Positions 59,664 through 64,000 of a stretch of 64,000 nt of DNA are shown here, one piece after another; positions within the stretch are counted from its first letter, which is position 1; every line of letters starts with the position of its first letter. The position numbers and the translations under genes are program-made. This DNA is from Amaranthus tricolor (lineage: Eukaryota; Streptophyta; Magnoliopsida; Caryophyllales; Amaranthaceae). The stretch spans positions 17,042,267 to 17,106,266 of the forward strand of contig NC_080051.1 in assembly GCF_026212465.1 (NCBI RefSeq), written 5' to 3'. Under the pieces are notes generated by a model, which was not told where the DNA came from, did not search any database, and saw only the letters and a program-made list of their open reading frames with translations.

Positions 59664-60249
59664 TGGAGGTGTTCAATGGGCCGGGGCCCCATTTTGAGCC
59701 CTTATCCGGCCCGTTTTTGAAGGGTTTTATAAGGGTCGGGCCGAAAACGGGCTTTATTATTATTAAAATGGAGCGGGTAAGAGGGCTTAAAATGGGTTGA
59801 AAATGGACTTTTGTAAATTTAAAATGGGCCGAGACAAAGGGTACTCCGATTAACCTTAAACAATTGCCAAAGAGGTTCACTAGTTCCAGTTCATGTAAGT
59901 ACTGGATTTGTCTCTTAGACATTAATGATTTATGTTGTGCAATGTAATTGAAATGAATATCATAGTAACTATTGTGCCAATATTGTATTAATACTAACCA
60001 GTAACTATTGTGCCACTTCCTTTGTTTAGCTTAATCTAAATTTTTGATTAAAGAAAAGAATATCATAGTAAAGGTTAAAGAAATGATATCAACCCATTTA
60101 TTATAGCACTTAAAAAGTAAACTTTAAAATGGGCCGGGCCAAATTTTAAAGTACGTCCCATTTTCAGCCCATTTTATTTTGTAAGGCTCGGCCGGCTCAT
60201 GTTTATTTGAGTACGGCCCAGTCTGTTTTCAGCCCATTGAACACCTCTA
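59664..60249. mobile_element. hAT-type MITE, GGCCGGGCC-rich
   Basis: It begins TGGAGGTGTTCAATGGGC and ends with the complement of TAGAGGTGTTCAATGGGC. Flanks GTCACTAT and ATCACTAT form an 8-bp target duplication with one mismatch. The subterminal regions repeat AAAATGGGCCG-like phrases in opposite orientations. Confidence 0.85.
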
Positions 60250-60813
60250 ATCACTATACATAAATAAATCTGAACAATAGTAGCAAAATCTCGAACAATA
60301 GTAGCAAAATCTCTTATGTAGCTAGTAAAATAAAACAAATATTAAAATCAAATACAATCAATTAAATAAATTTGACACAAGAATACAATCTTCCAACTTT
60401 TTCCTCTTCCATTATTTTGATCTCCACTCCATCTTCTCACAATCTTTAAAAGTACTCCTAGAATCTTATATGTGTAATCAGTAATGGGACTGTCTTATCT
60501 CACCCAAACTAATAAATTTTAAAAAATCAAAAAAAAAAAAAAAAATTTGTTAACAAATCATCTTTATTTGATTACACATAAACAGGAATCACAAAATTAG
60601 ATTACAACAAAGAAGCTTTCACATACATGCATCTCGTTACATCAGAAATTTTCTTTTATCAGGAGCTTGCAACTTCAATATTTTAACTCTAAAAGTTGCA
60701 TTTTTCCTTTGCAGATATACTGTGGAATTACATCAGTCGGAACAAGAGCTGTACATTCAACCAAAAACATACTTATCGTACTTTTCGATCTTTCCTCGTA
60801 CAACATTGTGGTT
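60250..60813. other. Spacer and 3' region of the minus-strand kinase
   Basis: AT-rich. The 3' UTR of the kinase gene (read leftward) probably occupies about 60550-60813. Nothing else seen. Confidence 0.45.
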
Positions 60814-63423
60814 CTAAGTTCTATGATACGACACTGCCGATATTGATCGGTTGGTGCTTTGATGTGCACTTCGTCTCCTAGCTCGTGCCGCTGTGCTAGA
60901 ACTGCTACGTGTTTCCTTTGATGGATCTTGAAGTTGCTCCAATTCTTTCACTATCTCATTCATCACGGGCCTAAACTTGGGTTCAGTTGACAGGCATCGG
61001 AATGCAAGGGTCGCCACTCTACAGGCGGAATCCAAACTATACTGGCCCTCTAGACGATTATCCAAGACGCGGAAGATTTTCCTCTTGTTAGTTAAATAGG
61101 GACGGGCCCACTCGACCAGGTTGTGCTCCCCTGATGGCCTGTTTTTGTCCATTGCCCTTCGGCCTGAGAGCATCTCGAGGAGAACCACTCCAAAGCTATA
61201 AACATCACTTTTAATTGTTAAGTGACCTAGAGCAAAACAAAGAGAATAGCTCAGAAGGCTGCAGGTTAAAATTTTAAAAGATAAAATGAAGACTCGTTGA
61301 ACACTAATGCACTATGAATTGAAACATTCATACTAGAGGTGTTCATTTAGATCATCAGGTCGATTTCAAATAAGGTATTTCAGGCCGTTTCAAAATTAAA
61401 TCTTGTGTCCATATTGATTTTTATATATTTTTAAATTTATTTTAAAGTCAAGTCAAGTCAAGTCGGGTTCGATTACAAGGTCGACTGAATATCGGATCAT
61501 CGGGTCTATTTTGAACACCTCTAATTGATATTTCTATAAAATTACAAACTTCACTATATTGTTTTGTGAGAGTAGGATAAGCTAATCTTATCATGGAAAC
61601 AAACATTTCGAGGATACAGGGTATGGGGTAGGATGACCTTTGAATGGGGTAAACTCATCACCTCCACCACATCAAACAAACAAGCATGTGAAAGAACCAA
61701 GAGGTAAGGATAAGCCTTCTAACAAGTTGCAGCACTATTAAAAAACAATCAACAAACAATTAACAATAGACAATGAAAATGATACAAAAGAAAGCACAAT
61801 GTGCAAGGTTCAAGGAGCTGGCTATCCTGTGTCTCCAAATACGACATTATTCTTCTTTCCCAATAAACTAAGATGAAAACAAAACTTTTAATAAAAGAAA
61901 AAAAGATTAGCAAGATCCAAAATTTGAGTTATTAAAAATGCCATTTGTCTAAACCTTTTTCTACAGTATACTTCCAAGGAAAAGAATATGGCATCTGTGA
62001 AAAGAAACAAAAAAGAAAACAAAAAATAAGAGAAAATAATGACGAAAATGCATCTAAAATACCTGTAGCTAGATATTCCGGAGCTGCATATCCATAGGTA
62101 CCCATTACGCGAGTTGAAACATGACTTTTATCGCCAGTAGGTCCATCCTTGGCTAACCCAAAATCGGAAAGTTTTGCTGTGTAGTTCTGTAATTGATAGA
62201 GTAATATTTATCGTTATTACTTCCAAAATCTTAAATGCCAAACATAATGTGTCCTAAAGTGTCGAATGATGTACATGTAAGCTTTATATGTGAAGTTTAT
62301 TTTTGATTGTTACTTACGGAGTCCAAGAGGACATTAGAGGTCTTGAAATCACGATATATAACTTGAACTTCTGCACTGTGAAGAAAGGCAAGACCCTTAG
62401 CAGCTCCAAGAGCGACCTTCATCCGGAGGTTCCAAGAAAGTGGTTGAAAGTATGAACCTCCTGCGGTCACAATCGTTTACGGTGATCAATATGGATTTCA
62501 AGGAATAAACTTGCACATTGTTTGATGAAAACTAAAGATAGAATGGGAAACATACTTCTGAATAGATGATTCTCCAAGCTTCCCCTAGGCATGAACTCAT
62601 ACACCAAAAGGCGGTGCTCATCTTCCAAGCAATATCCTATAAGTTTCACGAGATGAGGATGGTAGAGCTGTCCAAGATAATTGACCTCCGCCTAAAAAAC
62701 CATGAACGCCGAAATAATTTAGCATCAAGACATTCTAGAGGTAGAAAACTGAATCATTGAGGGCTAGCACATATCATTTGTGGTCCAAGCTAAGAAAGAC
62801 TTTTGTAATGATCTAGGTTCCGAGAAAATTGATAATGTACTATGATTCTTATACCTTGGTCATCAATTATTATGATCATGACCTTTAGAAGTGGGAACGG
62901 ACGTGTGCACGAAAGTGGTTCGATACTAGAATTTTCATTGAAAAGTTAAGAGTTTGACACATGAAAGCATGAAACATTTGTATCCAACACCAGCATGTAA
63001 GTCAGGGTAACACGGGGTCTGGATTATCTAAAGTATTTATCAATAACAATCTAATACAGGGAAAGAATATTCTTAAGACTAGTCAAGGAGAAATGAAACT
63101 CACCAACCATTCTCTGTGACCCTGAAAGCTCTCTGTGTTAAGCCGTTTCACAGCAATAACCATGCCCGTACCAGGTTTGGTAGCAGTGTATGAATTCTCG
63201 TCAATCCATCCCTTGAACACGGCCCCAAAACCACCTTCTCCGAGCACACTATCAGGACGAAAGTTTCGGGTGGCTGCTTTGAGGTCAGAGAAACTGAAAC
63301 CTTTCAAATTAGGGGATTGCAAAATTTCACCCTCACTCCTTGGTGTTAAAGGTGCCGATGAGACCTTACTACTTGGGAAAGTCGGATCATTTCCATCCGA
63401 GCTAACATATATCGAGTTTATCC
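60814..63423 (-). CDS. Receptor-like cytoplasmic kinase, subfamily VII (APK1/PBL-like), 5' exon outside window
   Basis: Five minus-strand exons: 63104-63423, 62556-62691, 62318-62460, 62063-62186 and 60814-61226. Phases join cleanly and introns are GT-AG. The first in-window exon begins inside a Gly codon (..[13 protein letters not shown]), so the MGNC-type myristoylated first exon expected of the family lies past the right edge. Seen: the conserved TPRSEGEIL and [27 protein letters not shown] with the catalytic Lys, [50 protein letters not shown], the GYAAPEY loop, [20 protein letters not shown], and a Ser/Arg-rich tail. Such kinases are soluble partners of receptor kinases at the plasma membrane. 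Intron 5 (61227-62062) contains a MITE. No defect in the visible part. Confidence 0.95.
61334..61523. mobile_element. hAT-type MITE in a kinase intron
   Basis: 190 bp, with ends TAGAGGTGTTCA and TGAACACCTCTA as perfect 12-bp inverted repeats. Flanks ATTCATAC and ATTGATAT match at 6 of 8. It shares its terminal sequence with the element at 59664. Subterminal GATCATC(A/G)GGTC repeats face each other. Confidence 0.8.
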
Positions 63424-64000
63424 CTAAACAAAGGTAATACAAATAGATTCACAAATTAGCAAACCACACCAAAACTTGGACCAAATTAATTGTGGCTAAT
63501 CATCAATTTAGAAAACACAAATCCCAAATTCGAAGTTTATATACATATTTGTGTTGTTAGGCCATGACTATTCGTGGGCCCACTTGTGTGGACAAACCCA
63601 CGGAGCACCCTGGGCTCGCGCCCACAAAACATATAATGAGTGTTGACTTATATACACACTTGATGAGTTTCACTGCTTTCTAAAACTATATGCATTAGGA
63701 GTTTACCCACCAAACAGAATATACAAGTTCACACACACCTAATGATCTTCCACAATAGTGAAGTATTTCCAACATGTGTGACATTGATAAAATGCTGGCA
63801 AACAATATCTAAATACCAGGAAAGCTATAGATACCAAAAATTCAAGAAAAAGCATATTCGTAAAGCACATATCAAACAATTAGACTTGTAGAAAACTTTT
63901 AGAACATTAAACATTTTGACTTTTTGTGAATTAGTTTTACAACTATAAGAATTTATCCTAACAATCCAAAAATGCAAAATTTATCAAGTGGGTAAATGCA
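63424..64000. other. Part of the first intron of the minus-strand kinase
   Basis: Non-coding. It lies upstream (minus sense) of the first visible exon and contains repeat family B copy 2. I looked for an MGNC-type first exon here and found none, so the intron continues past the window. Confidence 0.6.
63545..63790. repeat. Dispersed repeat family B, copy 2
   Basis: It aligns in blocks with 53080-53335: GTGTGGACAAACCCACGG.., GAGTGTTGACTTATA.., TTTCTAAAACTATATG.. and ..AGTGAAGTATTTCCAAC. It lies inside the kinase's first intron. Confidence 0.65.

Overview
This window is plant nuclear DNA. It holds a spliced alpha-expansin gene, two receptor-like cytoplasmic kinase genes of subfamily VII with the usual multi-exon layout, and many nested plant transposable elements. 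A eudicot is most likely; I cannot name the species from sequence alone. There are no bacterial features.

Layout. 1-1.2 kb: no recognisable gene. 1.27-6.0 kb: a decayed Ty3/gypsy chromovirus-type LTR element on the plus strand. Its integrase core is missing, its 5' LTR has lost the TATA box, and a 103-bp direct repeat flanks the whole insertion. 6.7-11.4 kb: a 4.7-kb Mutator-like element (MULE) with ~210-bp terminal inverted repeats, a broken MURA-type transposase gene (+) and, convergent to it, a second gene (-) encoding a GRF zinc finger, a coiled coil and a C-terminal membrane segment. 14.4-18.4 kb: a complete three-exon alpha-expansin gene. 19-27 kb: intergenic DNA with MITEs and dispersed repeats. 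27.37-37.18 kb: a nearly full-length minus-strand Tekay/Del-type chromovirus with 2.3-kb LTRs and a perfect 5-bp target duplication, inserted into one copy of an older tandem repeat; its polyprotein is broken by four in-frame stops and one frameshift. 38.45-42.85 kb: a gutted Ty1/copia element interrupted by a 2.6-kb solo LTR that has its own perfect 5-bp target duplication. 46.67-51.03 kb: a complete four-exon RLCK-VII kinase gene (PCRK/PBL19-like), including a GC-AG intron. 52.5-60.2 kb: intergenic DNA with a foldback element, a MULE-type MITE, a 64-bp tandem array, two hAT-type MITEs and a LINE remnant. 60.8-63.4 kb: an APK1/PBL-type RLCK-VII gene on the minus strand whose first exon lies beyond the right edge.

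Host genes. The expansin would be secreted and loosen cell walls during growth. The two kinases are probably membrane-associated relays below pattern-recognition receptors. They face each other across about 10 kb and come from different branches of the family, so they do not look like a recent tandem pair. Nothing in the sequence ties the expansin to the kinases.

The most novel-looking item is the MULE with a convergent GRF-zinc-finger/coiled-coil/membrane-anchor gene. Its two-gene convergent layout recalls maize MuDR (mudrA/mudrB), but the second protein looks unrelated in type to MURB. All coordinates, splice sites and repeat ends were read by eye and can be off by a few bases where stated.
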